From Pseudomonas sp. IPO3778 (GTDB lineage Bacteria > Pseudomonadota > Gammaproteobacteria > Pseudomonadales > Pseudomonadaceae): a stretch of DNA of 64,000 nucleotides. Below the pieces are notes generated by a model. That model was not told the origin of the DNA. It searched no databases and saw only the letters and a list, made by a program, of their open reading frames with translations. The stretch is taken from positions 41,931 through 105,930 of the forward strand of contig NZ_JACARC010000022.1 of assembly GCF_013386825.1 (NCBI RefSeq), in the 5' to 3' direction. Within the stretch, counting starts at the first letter, position 1. The number at the start of each line of letters is the position of its first letter. Shown here one piece after another: positions 7,710 through 17,259 of this stretch. Both the position numbers and the translations under genes were made by a program.

Positions 7710-9704
7710 TCAGGGTTCCAGGCGGCGTTGCTGGTAGATCCAGTCGACGATTTCACCGTCTGGGGCGTAACCGCTGACGGTTTCGCGTAAGAGCTGGCGG
7801 ACACGGGTGTAGTCGTCCTGATCCACAGCAGCAAGCAACTCAGTGAGCTTGCCCTTGAGGACATCCCAGGACAAGAGATCCTCGTTGGCGCTCATGATCA
7901 TTGGGTGCTGGGTAGCAACTACGTTGTCTCCGATCAACAACTCTTCGTAAAGCTTTTCACCGGGGCGTAGGCCGGTGAACTCAATGGCGATATCTCCGTG
8001 AGGGTTTTTTTCAGAGCGAACACTCAAGCCTGAAAGGTGAATCATCTTTTCGGCCAGCTCAACAATTTTTACCGGTTCCCCCATGTCCAGCACAAAAACG
8101 TCACCCCCCACCCCCATAGAACCAGCCTGGATTACCAACTGAGCAGCTTCAGGGATAGTCATAAAGTAGCGGGTGATTTTCGGGTGGGTAACCGTTAGTG
8201 GGCCTCCGGATTTAATCTGCCTGTGAAACAGCGGAATCACCGAACCAGAAGATCCCAGCACATTACCAAAGCGAACCATCGTAAAACGGGTTTTGTTGAC
8301 ATGTGAAACGTTTGATTTTTCAGCGAACAAGACGGGAGCGAGCTCGCGGCTAAGCGCCTGCAGCGTCAGTTCTGCCAACCGCTTGGTACTGCCCATAACA
8401 TTGGTTGGTCGTACGGCTTTGTCCGTAGAGATAAGCACAAAGTTGGCAACCCCCGCCTGCAGCGCTGCCTGAGCAGTGCTCAAGGTACCGATCACGTTAT
8501 TTAACACGCCTTCAGCAATGTTATGTTCAACCATGGGTACGTGCTTATAGGCAGCGGCATGATAGACAGTATCTACATGCCACGTTTTCATGATATCCAG
8601 CAACTTGGATTGATTACGCACCGAACCAAGGATCGGCAATACCTTAATCGGTAGCGATTCGTGGGAAACACGTTGTTCGAGCTCTGAAAGAATGCTGTAA
8701 AGATTAAATTCGCTGTGCTCAAACAATAACAGTGTCGTTGGCCGCAGGAGCAGTATCTGCCGACACAGTTCGGATCCGATTGATCCGCCTGCGCCGGTCA
8801 CCATCACGCTCTGCCCCTTAATACAATGCTCGAGTAACTCCGCTTGGGCGGGCACCGCATCGCGCCCTAAAAGGTCAGCAATATCAACTTCTTGGATATC
8901 GTCCACCTTGACGCGACCGCTGGCCAAATCCATGAAGCCGGGAACGCTGCGTACGTGAAGGGGAAAACCTTCAAGTAATCCAAGAATCTCGCGACGACGC
9001 CCTCGATTGGAGGAAGGTATTGCCAAGAGAATCTCTTGGGCGCCTGTCACATCAATCATTTGCTGAATATGCTTAGGTTTGTATACCTGCAAACCGGAAA
9101 TCACTCGATCGGCAATATTACTGTCGTCATCAATAAAGGCAACCGGTCGCATCAATCGGCCCATACGCAACGCAGCAACCAACTGATTACCGGCAGAACC
9201 GGCGCCATAAATGGCGACTTTCGGCAGCCCATCATCTCTGTTGGTAAACGGAACATGCTGAGCGGCGGTGAACCAGTCACCCAGGAAATATTGACGCATT
9301 GCGAGACGCAACCCGCCAATCATAATCAAACTTAACCACCAGTAATTAAATATGATAGAGCGGGGAATGACGTTATCATGATTGCTATACCAGTATACAA
9401 CGACTCCCAGAATTAACGCCGAGAGGCTCACCGCCTTGATAATTGCAATCAATGCGTCATTACCAAAGTAACGCATCACCGCGCGATACATACCGAAGCG
9501 GATAAAAAGAGGGATGGCCACAAGAGGCGCACTGAGAAATAACCAGGTGTGCTGAACGATTGGATTCACCAGCTCATCTATACCCAAACGAACGACAAAC
9601 GCCATCCATAATGCTAACCATACCAACACGACGTCGGTAATGACTTGCAAAATACGCTTGCGTCGGCGAGGAAGACTCAGCAAATACGCCCGTAATTTAT
9701 CCAT
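7710..9704 (-). CDS. wbpM: WbpM-type UDP-GlcNAc 4,6-dehydratase (membrane-bound SDR)
   Basis: A 664-residue inner-membrane enzyme that converts UDP-GlcNAc to the 4-keto-6-deoxy sugar used for QuiNAc/FucNAc in B-band O-antigen. About four N-terminal membrane helices are followed by a first Rossmann-like domain (IYGAGSAGNQL) and a second, catalytic SDR domain (VTGAGGSIGSEL). The catalytic strip STDKAVRPTNVMGSTKR has Met where classical SDRs have Tyr, the altered triad described for WbpM. The start at 9704 (MDKLRAYL) matches relatives. An upstream ATG at 9806 would add 34 unlike residues. It is the last gene of the locus, and a 705-base gap to wbpL suggests its own promoter. Confidence 0.93.
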   Translation of the reverse strand: MDKLRAYLLSLPRRRKRILQVITDVVLVWLALWMAFVVRLGIDELVNPIVQHTWLFLSAPLVAIPLFIRFGMYRAVMRYFGNDALIAIIKAVSLSALILGVVVYWYSNHDNVIPRSIIFNYWWLSLIMIGGLRLAMRQYFLGDWFTAAQHVPFTNRDDGLPKVAIYGAGSAGNQLVAALRMGRLMRPVAFIDDDSNIADRVISGLQVYKPKHIQQMIDVTGAQEILLAIPSSNRGRRREILGLLEGFPLHVRSVPGFMDLASGRVKVDDIQEVDIADLLGRDAVPAQAELLEHCIKGQSVMVTGAGGSIGSELCRQILLLRPTTLLLFEHSEFNLYSILSELEQRVSHESLPIKVLPILGSVRNQSKLLDIMKTWHVDTVYHAAAYKHVPMVEHNIAEGVLNNVIGTLSTAQAALQAGVANFVLISTDKAVRPTNVMGSTKRLAELTLQALSRELAPVLFAEKSNVSHVNKTRFTMVRFGNVLGSSGSVIPLFHRQIKSGGPLTVTHPKITRYFMTIPEAAQLVIQAGSMGVGGDVFVLDMGEPVKIVELAEKMIHLSGLSVRSEKNPHGDIAIEFTGLRPGEKLYEELLIGDNVVATQHPMIMSANEDLLSWDVLKGKLTELLAAVDQDDYTRVRQLLRETVSGYAPDGEIVDWIYQQRRLEP

Positions 9705-10409
9705 AAATATCTCAACTACCCTTGTTACTCGTAAATAAGAAACTTCCGCCTCTGCCCCGTCCAGCTCACCGCGTTTCAACCACTTAGCTGCGCTGAAGCG
9801 AAGCAAGTTACCCGGACAGCAATGATTTCAAAATGACATCATCAACAACCACCGTCGCATGCAAACCGCCATTCCATTTGAGATGTGCCACAGCTCTTGC
9901 GAAACAACACTGCTAACACAACAAGACTCCAACGCGCCGGGTAAATTCCCACGAAATCATACAGCCTATGTAATGCGCAGTAAAAAATAGTGCGCGATTA
10001 GCTTGAGCGAATCAGCGAAATATCCCGTTAAGACAGTATTCAGCCATGGCTGGCAGGGAGAATCCCGCGATGTGTCGCCACGACAGCCGGAGACGGCCCA
10101 CCTGTGAGTTCAGACTCGCGTCAGGTCACTATGGGACGCTTCATCCTGAAAGGCTGACAAACGGTGCACCAGGGCCTGACAAGCACATCACCTGACCCCG
10201 GCGACAAAAGGTTCGATGCTCGGAATCGGACGACTCAAAAATGAGCGATTCGCATTAGAACCGCAAGGATTTAGGACCGTAAGCCAAAGAGAGGTATTAA
10301 CAACCTGCGCCGACCACCTATCAGCCGCGGACAGAGCGGTTGTTTGAGCCCGAAATAGTAGTTAATTATCCAAAGGCCAGGAAAAGGCGATCAAAAAACA
10401 ATCTCAACT
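9705..10409. other. Long non-coding gap between wbpL and wbpM
   Basis: About 700 bases with no convincing reading frame on either strand, in a locus where other genes overlap or nearly touch. I find no clear repeat, insertion-sequence end or RNA gene. It presumably holds the wbpM promoter and may keep remains of a lost gene. Confidence 0.5.
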
Positions 10410-11423
10410 TCAGACAGCCTCAGCTTCCCCAGCATTAAATCTAAACGCCAGCAAAATCAATGGCGTGTAGGCAACGGTAAGCGCCAACAACCCGTCGACA
10501 TTGAATCGAATCACACAAAAAGCAATTGGCAGTAGCCACAACACATTTATCAGTATCACCGACAAGGTCACGGGCAAGTGTTGACCATACTTTCGAGAAG
10601 CAAACTGGTAAGCGTGACTTCGATGGGCCTCGTACACCTTTTCACCCCGGACAAGACGTCGGAACAAAGTCAGCGTTGCGTCAACGATGAATACGCCCAG
10701 TAAAACCAGCCAGACCCAGATCAACCTGGGGTCCGACCAGGCCGCCTGGAGCGACAGCATACCCAAGGTAATCCCCAAAAACCCACTACCTGCATCCCCC
10801 ATGAAGATACGGGCGGGGGGGAAATTCCAGACCAGAAAACCCAGCACCGCCATAGACAATACCAATGGCCCCCAGATCAAGTCGTCGAAACCACCAAGCC
10901 AGTAAATAAGGCAGGCACCCAAGCAACAAAAAATAGCTTCAGTGGCGGCCAGGCCGTCAATGCCATCCATAAAATTATAGAGGTTAAGCATCCACACCAG
11001 GTAAAAAGCACCGATGACACAGCTAAACCAACCCGTTTCAATGGTGAAACCTAACAGGTGAATGGGCGCAACCCCACCGAGCCACGACAGCGCCCAAACT
11101 GCTGCAGCAAAATGACCCAGCAGACGCCAGCGGGCAGCAATATGGCCGTGGTCATCCATAAACCCAATCACAGCCACAAGGCTGCCGGCACCCAAAAAAC
11201 CGACGCCTGACGAAATTCCAATCCATCCGTTGAGAAGTGCAAGGATGAGCATCCCCAAAAAACAGACAACAATTGCTACCCCTCCGCCTCTTGGAGTTGG
11301 CACTGAATGAGAGCTTCGCGCATTAGGAACATCGATCAAGCTGCGAGACAGAGCGTAACGGCGCAGGTACGCTGTCAACGTTGCTGAAAGCATCAACACG
11401 ATAATTAAAAACCAAGATTGCAT
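10410..11423 (-). CDS. wbpL: WbpL-type undecaprenyl-phosphate sugar-1-phosphate transferase
   Basis: Polytopic inner-membrane enzyme (337 residues, about 10-11 helices) of the MraY/WecA family. It starts the O-unit by moving an amino-sugar-1-phosphate from a UDP sugar (QuiNAc or FucNAc in pseudomonads) to undecaprenyl phosphate. Visible family motifs are the RSSHSVPTPRGGG start, the acidic GFMDDHGH, NLYNFMDGIDGLA and ARIFMGDAGSGFLG, whose Asp residues bind Mg2+ and substrate, and the cytoplasmic His loop EAHRSHAYQ. It begins 21 bases after wbpV ends. Context with WbpM and WbpV supports the WbpL rather than the MraY role. Confidence 0.9.
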   Translation of the reverse strand: MQSWFLIIVLMLSATLTAYLRRYALSRSLIDVPNARSSHSVPTPRGGGVAIVVCFLGMLILALLNGWIGISSGVGFLGAGSLVAVIGFMDDHGHIAARWRLLGHFAAAVWALSWLGGVAPIHLLGFTIETGWFSCVIGAFYLVWMLNLYNFMDGIDGLAATEAIFCCLGACLIYWLGGFDDLIWGPLVLSMAVLGFLVWNFPPARIFMGDAGSGFLGITLGMLSLQAAWSDPRLIWVWLVLLGVFIVDATLTLFRRLVRGEKVYEAHRSHAYQFASRKYGQHLPVTLSVILINVLWLLPIAFCVIRFNVDGLLALTVAYTPLILLAFRFNAGEAEAV

Positions 11424-11444
11424 TGAAATAGCCCGCCAAAAAAT

Positions 11445-12389
11445 TTACGTTCTTTGCTGCTTATAAAGTGTCCCTGATCGGATGAGCGCTTGCTCAGGCG
11501 ATAACAAAGGCTTCCATCCCAAAAGCTTTCTTGCCTTGCCCGAGTCGACAACAAGAGAACCGCAAAGCTGTTTATACAGCGCTTCCTTTCCAATCATTTT
11601 TGCCGCAGCGTGGATCAGCGGTTGGGGAAAATAAAAATGTATTGAGCGCTTGCCCATACCTTGCGCCAGATAACGGAAAATTTGTGGCGTTGACACGTCA
11701 ATACCATCACTGATCAAGAACAACTCGTTTGCGGCGGCCGGATGAACAACACAAAGAGAAATGAAGTCGACCAGGTTTTCCAACGCAATCATGCTTCGTT
11801 GATTTGTAAGTGATGCAAAGGGTACTGGAACCCCTGCACTGACTAACTTCAACAAGCGCGCGAAGTTTCCAGGCGCGTGTGCGGCATAAACCAAAGGTGG
11901 GCGAACTATAACGACATCAAAATCGTCGCATTTCAAACGCGAAAGCTCCAGCTCCGCTTCGTGCTTGGATATCGCATAATCAGCTAGCGGGGTAGCGGCT
12001 GAGTCCTCACAAAAAGGCTCTACCGTCGTGGATGAACCGTTCACACCGATCGAACTGATGAAAACGAAACGTTTGACACCTGCTTGCCTGGCACACGCGG
12101 CAAGCACAAGGGTCGCGTCTCGGTTCACAATTCGAAAAGCCTCAAGAGGATTGTCCGAGTTATCGTCGAGCTGATGGGCCCTGCCAGCAAGGTGCACCAC
12201 ACAGTCAATTTCCGTCAGTGTTCTTGTGACAAAATCTTCGTCATCAAGCGCCCCAGTGGCCACCTTGACATCAGCTAACCCATGAGCACCATTACGTACA
12301 AAGGCGGTGACGTCATGCCCTTGGGCAACCAGGTGAGCACAAAGAGACCTTCCTACAAAGCCTGTAGCACCAGTTACAAGAATTTTCAT
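11445..12389 (-). CDS. wbpV: WbpV-type NAD-dependent epimerase/C4-reductase
   Basis: A 314-residue extended SDR with the NAD motif GATGFVG at residues 7-13 and the catalytic pair YAISK. Relatives (WbpV, WreQ) reduce the 4-keto group of the WbpM product to give UDP-QuiNAc, the substrate of WbpL. The start at 12389 overlaps the previous stop as ATGA, which argues for translational coupling and against the ATG 33 bases upstream. The three genes wbpV-wbpL-wbpM form the initiating-sugar set of the locus. C4-epimerase activity (FucNAc) cannot be excluded from sequence alone. Confidence 0.8.
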   Translation of the reverse strand: MKILVTGATGFVGRSLCAHLVAQGHDVTAFVRNGAHGLADVKVATGALDDEDFVTRTLTEIDCVVHLAGRAHQLDDNSDNPLEAFRIVNRDATLVLAACARQAGVKRFVFISSIGVNGSSTTVEPFCEDSAATPLADYAISKHEAELELSRLKCDDFDVVIVRPPLVYAAHAPGNFARLLKLVSAGVPVPFASLTNQRSMIALENLVDFISLCVVHPAAANELFLISDGIDVSTPQIFRYLAQGMGKRSIHFYFPQPLIHAAAKMIGKEALYKQLCGSLVVDSGKARKLLGWKPLLSPEQALIRSGTLYKQQRT

Positions 12390-13384
12390 GCGCTCGCCAC
12401 TTCCAAAATTTCGTCCAGCCAACCTTCCAAACGATAACGCGCATACACCTCCGGCGCGACATCCGTATAAGCGGCCGCCAAAAATCCGGGGGGAATCACA
12501 GGAGCGTTCCGATCAACAATGCAAATATTGTTGTCGGAGTAAAAATCATACTCACGCACGCTGATGTTCGTAGTAATGAGCTTTTTCCTGGCCCCGAGAG
12601 TCTCCAACGTCCTCATTGTTAATCCGGTTTGCTGAGGATGTTCAATATCAAGAATAGCTTTGGATTGAAAAAACACACCTTGGACCGTCGCCTTATTCAA
12701 GGGCGCAAACTTAAAGTCTGATAGCGTTGAAAGCCTGAATCCTTTATTAGTCAGCTTATAGGCCCAGTACACCCATTTAGCCTGCAGAAAAAGATACCAA
12801 TAGGCGTGAACACCTGGGCCAAGAGCCCTATCAACTTTCGTTAACACCTGATAACGGTCAGTATGGGCGGTCCCAATAAAACTTACGTCATACGTGTTCT
12901 CCTCCAGTGGCTTTTTTTCAAAACCTGAGGAGAAAAATAATGGACGAAAATTCAACGCATATTTCTTGGCATCATTTCGATCAAAGGTGAAGACGTGATC
13001 GAAAAACGGTAGATTATCAACCCCCCACCGGCGATTCCCAAATGAATCCCACATGTAAAGTATGAAAATCGCATTGGAAAAACTACGTTTCCACACATCC
13101 AGGATACCGGTGGACAGCGTTTGACCATTCACCACAAAAACGTAATCAAAGTCATTTGAGTCAAACGAACTTACTTGCTGAGTATAATAACGGTCCGCAG
13201 CATTAATGACCCATTCACGGCGCAACCGCGTAATAGCCTTCATAAACGGAGATGAAAAGGGTCGATCAAGCAAAAAGCTCACTTTCGCACCACGACGCTC
13301 CAGCTCGCTCCGAATCTCAACCTCGTAACCAAAAAACTGGGGGGCGATAAGAAGAACTTTTTTTCCATCTAACTGATATTTCAT
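12386..13384 (-). CDS. Putative glycosyltransferase of the O-antigen locus (GT-B-like)
   Basis: A 332-residue soluble protein that I cannot place in a named family with certainty. The N-terminus (KKVLLIAPQFFGYEVEI) looks like a Rossmann half, the middle has DNLPFFDHVFTFDRNDA and YDVSFIGTAHTDRY, and the C-terminal part has an ETLGARKKLITTN strip. These features resemble CgeB-like GT-B glycosyltransferases seen in capsule and LPS loci. The start at 13384 leaves a one-base gap after the acyltransferase stop. The next gene overlaps it by four bases. Its likely job is one of the O-unit linkages, because only one other sugar transferase besides WbpL is present. Confidence 0.55.
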   Translation of the reverse strand: MKYQLDGKKVLLIAPQFFGYEVEIRSELERRGAKVSFLLDRPFSSPFMKAITRLRREWVINAADRYYTQQVSSFDSNDFDYVFVVNGQTLSTGILDVWKRSFSNAIFILYMWDSFGNRRWGVDNLPFFDHVFTFDRNDAKKYALNFRPLFFSSGFEKKPLEENTYDVSFIGTAHTDRYQVLTKVDRALGPGVHAYWYLFLQAKWVYWAYKLTNKGFRLSTLSDFKFAPLNKATVQGVFFQSKAILDIEHPQQTGLTMRTLETLGARKKLITTNISVREYDFYSDNNICIVDRNAPVIPPGFLAAAYTDVAPEVYARYRLEGWLDEILEVASA

Positions 13385-13385
13385 A

Positions 13386-13946
13386 CTAGCTGTTCCGAGA
13401 CTTGAGGATTTTAGCCGGGATCCCTCCAACCACTACATTGTCAGGAACAGAAGACAGCAGCACCGCATTCGCAGCTACTGTCACTCCACTACCCAGCTCA
13501 ATACCCCCCAGCACCTTGGCACCCGCGCCGAGTATCACATTATCGCCGATGCTGGGCCGGTGATCGGCATCGTAGGTGAAATCCAGATCCTTCGCGCCCA
13601 CAGTCACGCCCTGGTAAATCACCGCGTTTTTACCAATGGTAAACGCGCCGATCACTGTGCCATGAGTATGAGGAAAAAAAAGTCCAGGGCCAATTTTACA
13701 AGCAACAGCAATCTCAATCCCGAATAAAAGAAAATTCAGCAAAGAAAACAACCGAGCAAGTGGCGACAATGGCCCGCGATGACAGCGATGCGCCAAGCGA
13801 TAAAGAAGCACAGGTGCAAACCGTGGAGAAAGCATCCCAATCCAAAGCTTGAGACCCGACTCAACAACATGACCGCCCAAAAGCTCACGATGACGCCTAG
13901 CATCATGGGAAAGCAATTGCCGTATGCCTAATGGACGCTCAGTCAT
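13386..13946 (-). CDS. Hexapeptide-repeat O-acetyltransferase (CysE/NodL-like)
   Basis: A 186-residue left-handed beta-helix acyltransferase. The C-terminal half shows the repeated [LIV]-G-x4 rhythm (IGKNAV, IGDNVILGAGAKVLGG, LGSGVTVAANAV) and a catalytic-type histidine in FFPHTHGTVIG. The helical N-terminus resembles serine acetyltransferase-like proteins from LPS and capsule loci. It would transfer an acetyl group from acetyl-CoA to a sugar hydroxyl or amino group of the O-unit or its precursor. GAGGAG precedes the ATG. It follows the epimerase by 10 bases. Confidence 0.78.
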   Translation of the reverse strand: MTERPLGIRQLLSHDARRHRELLGGHVVESGLKLWIGMLSPRFAPVLLYRLAHRCHRGPLSPLARLFSLLNFLLFGIEIAVACKIGPGLFFPHTHGTVIGAFTIGKNAVIYQGVTVGAKDLDFTYDADHRPSIGDNVILGAGAKVLGGIELGSGVTVAANAVLLSSVPDNVVVGGIPAKILKSRNS

Positions 13947-13956
13947 AGAACGCTCC

Positions 13957-15090
13957 TCAATTCATCAGTTTCCGATCACGAAGCTCTTGATTTGCTTTTT
14001 CAAGCTGATCCTCCGGAAGCGGCTGCTCCAGCACCCAATCGGCAAACCGCTGCAGGCCTTCTTTCAGCGAAATCTTCGGCTGTACGCCCAAGAGTTCTTT
14101 CAACCGAGAGATGTCCGCATAGTTGTGCCGAATGTCACCTACTCGAAACTGGCCAGTCACAACAACGTTAGGTTCCTTGCCAAATGCCCGGGTCAGTTCC
14201 TCAGCAACGTGCCGGACTGACGTCGCCACGCCGCTACCAACATTAATAGCGGTATTGGGTGACGAATTCACAACGAGTCCCTGTAACAACGCGTCAGTGA
14301 CATCATCCACATGAACAAAGTCTCGGCTTTCTTCTCCATCTTCGAAAAGGGGCAGCTCACTCCCCATTCGGATCTTAGTGGAAAAAATCGACAAAATACC
14401 GGTATACGGGTTGTTCAGCGATTGACGCTCTCCGTAGACGTTCTGAAGACGGAAGATGGCAAAGCCAATCCCCATCGACTGGCAACCGATACGAACCAGA
14501 TCTTCTTGCGCGTACTTGGTGGCAGCATAAATAGAAGCAGGAGACACGAGGTCATTTTCGGTAGTAGCAACGACATCCAAAGTGTCACCTGTCTCGGCGC
14601 AGACCGGATCCCATTGCGCTTTCGCTAAAGCCGCGGCACTTCGGGCAGATGGATACACTCGCTGCTGGGTACGAGGGTGCAGATAGGCACCTTCGCCGTA
14701 AATGGAGCGACTGGAAGACAGAACTACGCGCTTTACCTGATGAGGGATCTTCCCCAGCACATCAAGCATCAATGCAGTAGCCTGAGTGTTGACTTCATTA
14801 TACCTTGCGACCTGGTACATGGATTGGCCAGTACCTGTCTCAGCCGCAAGATGCACAATACTATCGACGTCTTTCAGGGCACGCTCCCAATCGGTGCGCA
14901 CCGTTACATCGCCCCTGATGAAGTCGATACCCGTACCGCCAAGCCACTCCAGATCGACCGGCACTTGACCGTGCACCTGGGCAGACAGCGGGTCCAGGAT
15001 ACGGACCTTGAATCCTGAACTGAGCAACTTCGGAACTAGATGCGAACCAATAAAACCGGCCCCTCCTGTCACTAAAACCAGACCTGACAT
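13957..15090 (-). CDS. Extended SDR sugar-nucleotide epimerase/dehydratase
   Basis: A 377-residue NAD-dependent enzyme with GGAGFIGSH at the N-terminus and the catalytic YAATK motif. A long insert (about residues 130-185, with PSARSAAALAKAQWDPVC) before the active site is a feature I associate with dTDP-L-rhamnose 4-epimerase-like proteins of O-antigen loci (WbiB type). That specific reaction is a guess. UDP-sugar 4-epimerase is the main alternative. It sits between wzy and the acetyltransferase with short gaps, and an RBS-like AGGAGG is seen before the ATG. Confidence 0.7.
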   Translation of the reverse strand: MSGLVLVTGGAGFIGSHLVPKLLSSGFKVRILDPLSAQVHGQVPVDLEWLGGTGIDFIRGDVTVRTDWERALKDVDSIVHLAAETGTGQSMYQVARYNEVNTQATALMLDVLGKIPHQVKRVVLSSSRSIYGEGAYLHPRTQQRVYPSARSAAALAKAQWDPVCAETGDTLDVVATTENDLVSPASIYAATKYAQEDLVRIGCQSMGIGFAIFRLQNVYGERQSLNNPYTGILSIFSTKIRMGSELPLFEDGEESRDFVHVDDVTDALLQGLVVNSSPNTAINVGSGVATSVRHVAEELTRAFGKEPNVVVTGQFRVGDIRHNYADISRLKELLGVQPKISLKEGLQRFADWVLEQPLPEDQLEKANQELRDRKLMN

Positions 15091-15117
15091 AATAACCTCC
15101 TATAACAATATGGAAAA

Positions 15118-16278
15118 TCAACTCGCATTTGCGTGTCGTTTTTTGAAGTTGAAAACCTTGTAAAAAAAACAATATGTCATTGCCAGCACGAACTGAAACA
15201 GTATAGGCAGGAGAAAAAACATATCGTAAAATATAGAAAAAATCAGAATCTGAAAAGCTACTGCATATGCAAAAATCCCCCAAGGCCGTCCCTTTTTTGC
15301 AATCACATAAGTCAAACAACAACAAAACTGAATAAAAAACACAATGAGGAATGCGCCAATCGATCCAAAATCTGAGACAAATCCCGAATAAAAAGTAGCG
15401 GCATTGAGATTACCGTCAACAAATACAAACAGGTCGCTCCGCTGATCAAACCCAAACCACACCTTTAGAGCGCTAGGAATCAAATTATAAACTGAATAAC
15501 CAAAACTGTAAGCTGGCTCCACCAGCTCTACATTGTAGAAAAGATTGCTCGTCCCGGACGTTAAATAAACATAAAACCACAAGAACCCGCTGGGAAGCGC
15601 GGAGAAAAAATCCACATAACCCGGACTGACAAGATAGGCGAACGGATTCAATACCTGTCGCAGGTCTCCCACATACCCAAAAAGGAAAATCGCTGTAATC
15701 GCAGATATTAAAAGTGTGATAATCACGCGAAGGCCAAGTGTTCTCATTAGAAAAAACACCGCGACGATTTGAATGATCGCACTTAATAAAATACCACGCC
15801 CCAGCATCATAACCGGCCAGCACAAGAGCAAGAGAATGAGCAAGACGTAGCGAAATCGGGGGCGCAAGAAGTACAAATAAGCAAGCACAGTAACTACTTG
15901 CAAGTACATCGCATTCATAATCCCATGAAACGAAGGTATACCAAAATCGGTATAAAGCCTACCGTCACCAATGTAATTCCAGTACAGCGGGAACCCTCTC
16001 TGAACGGTTACCTCGTAACAAGTCCCAATAAGCCACAGCCAGAATAAAATCTTTAAATATACTGTCGCACTCTTCTTATATTTTTCAAACGTTTCGGGAT
16101 CAGCTCTTCCCGAAGAACCTCCAAGCACCAAGTAAATAACAAGGACACTGATCATATTCATAACGATCAGTGTCAGACCAACCATATTCATTGGCACCAG
16201 GTTGGTGGTGGCGCCCAGACAATAAAGAAGAAGCACCCCTCCCCAGACTGAGCAAAACACAAATACTGGATTACCCAT
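15118..16278 (-). CDS. wzy: Wzy-like O-antigen polymerase
   Basis: A 386-residue protein made almost entirely of membrane helices (about 10-11), with a larger extracytoplasmic loop around residues 215-290. This is the layout of O-antigen polymerases, which join Und-PP-linked O-units in the periplasm. Sequence conservation in Wzy is poor, so the call rests on topology, length and the presence of wzx and wzz in the same locus. The ATG at 16278, preceded by GGGAG, is preferred to the TTG just before it. The coding sequence is AT-rich relative to the flanks. Confidence 0.72.
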   Translation of the reverse strand: MGNPVFVFCSVWGGVLLLYCLGATTNLVPMNMVGLTLIVMNMISVLVIYLVLGGSSGRADPETFEKYKKSATVYLKILFWLWLIGTCYEVTVQRGFPLYWNYIGDGRLYTDFGIPSFHGIMNAMYLQVVTVLAYLYFLRPRFRYVLLILLLLCWPVMMLGRGILLSAIIQIVAVFFLMRTLGLRVIITLLISAITAIFLFGYVGDLRQVLNPFAYLVSPGYVDFFSALPSGFLWFYVYLTSGTSNLFYNVELVEPAYSFGYSVYNLIPSALKVWFGFDQRSDLFVFVDGNLNAATFYSGFVSDFGSIGAFLIVFFIQFCCCLTYVIAKKGRPWGIFAYAVAFQILIFSIFYDMFFLLPILFQFVLAMTYCFFYKVFNFKKRHANAS

Positions 16279-16296
16279 CAAATAGCGACTCCCGCA

Positions 16297-17259
16297 CTAG
16301 CCGATTACGCGCTTGACCAAATATTTAAGGCGAGTGCCTAGCAAGCAAAACAAAAAATTCACCCCTGGCAGGTACCGATTGAGCCAGGCAAAAATATACA
16401 TTCCAGTATAAGCAAAGCCACCGCCATTATACGTCAGCGCACGCTTGGCTAGAGAAAGCGCAAGCGTTGGATCATCGCGCAACTGCCGATAGCTTTCGCC
16501 AACGACATAACGGGCTTTCGCACTCTTCACCAGAGGTCGTAACTCCGAATCCTGAGGTATTTTTTCCAGAAATAAATCTAAGGCTAGAAGCGACTCTGAA
16601 AGCAAGCCATAGGTCTGCATACTTGCGCCGCCAGCATGCTTCCGGTAGCGGCCAAGTACTTCATCGATTTTCAAGACTCGGCCGCGCAGAGAGACTTCCA
16701 AAAACAATAGCCAATCACTAACAGTCTTTAGGCGAGAATCGTAATTTCCTTCGGGAAGGGAATCACGGCGTATCATTATCGAACAACCACCGGGAATACC
16801 GCCCTTGAGCAGCAAGTCGGCCGTCGAATGGACATCTTCCCTAGGATGCTGATTGGTTATGAACATAGTTTTATCCGTTTCCGAATCGAAAATCTCGACT
16901 GGATGATAAGACAGCACTACGTCAGGGCAGGAGTCCATGAGCGAAACTTGTTTGCTGATTTTACCAGGCAACATTATGTCATCTCCAGCAAACAGCGAAA
17001 CATACTCTCCTTCACAAAAACTCAGTGCCTTATTGCAGTTAAGCGTCACCCCTAAATTAGTCTCGTTAACGATCGCTATAATTTTTCCCGGGAAACGCAG
17101 ACTGTAGTCCCGAATAATATCCCCCGTTCTGTCCTGAGAGGCGTCATCGCACGCGATTACCTGCAGATGTTCATAGTCCTGTATGAGGATAGAGTCAAGT
17201 GCTGCAGCCACATACTGCTCAGCATTATAGGTAGGCATTACCACACTAACCTTAATCAT
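16297..17259 (-). CDS. GT2-family glycosyltransferase
   Basis: A 320-residue cytoplasmic inverting glycosyltransferase with a GT-A fold. The N-terminal SVVMPTYNAEQYVAAALDSI, the acidic CDDASQD and the metal-binding LFAGDD strip are all visible. It transfers one sugar onto the growing lipid-linked O-unit, with unknown donor and acceptor. The start overlaps the wzx stop by four bases (ATGA). The C-terminal 40 residues include a hydrophobic stretch that may touch the membrane. Confidence 0.88.
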   Translation of the reverse strand: MIKVSVVMPTYNAEQYVAAALDSILIQDYEHLQVIACDDASQDRTGDIIRDYSLRFPGKIIAIVNETNLGVTLNCNKALSFCEGEYVSLFAGDDIMLPGKISKQVSLMDSCPDVVLSYHPVEIFDSETDKTMFITNQHPREDVHSTADLLLKGGIPGGCSIMIRRDSLPEGNYDSRLKTVSDWLLFLEVSLRGRVLKIDEVLGRYRKHAGGASMQTYGLLSESLLALDLFLEKIPQDSELRPLVKSAKARYVVGESYRQLRDDPTLALSLAKRALTYNGGGFAYTGMYIFAWLNRYLPGVNFLFCLLGTRLKYLVKRVIG

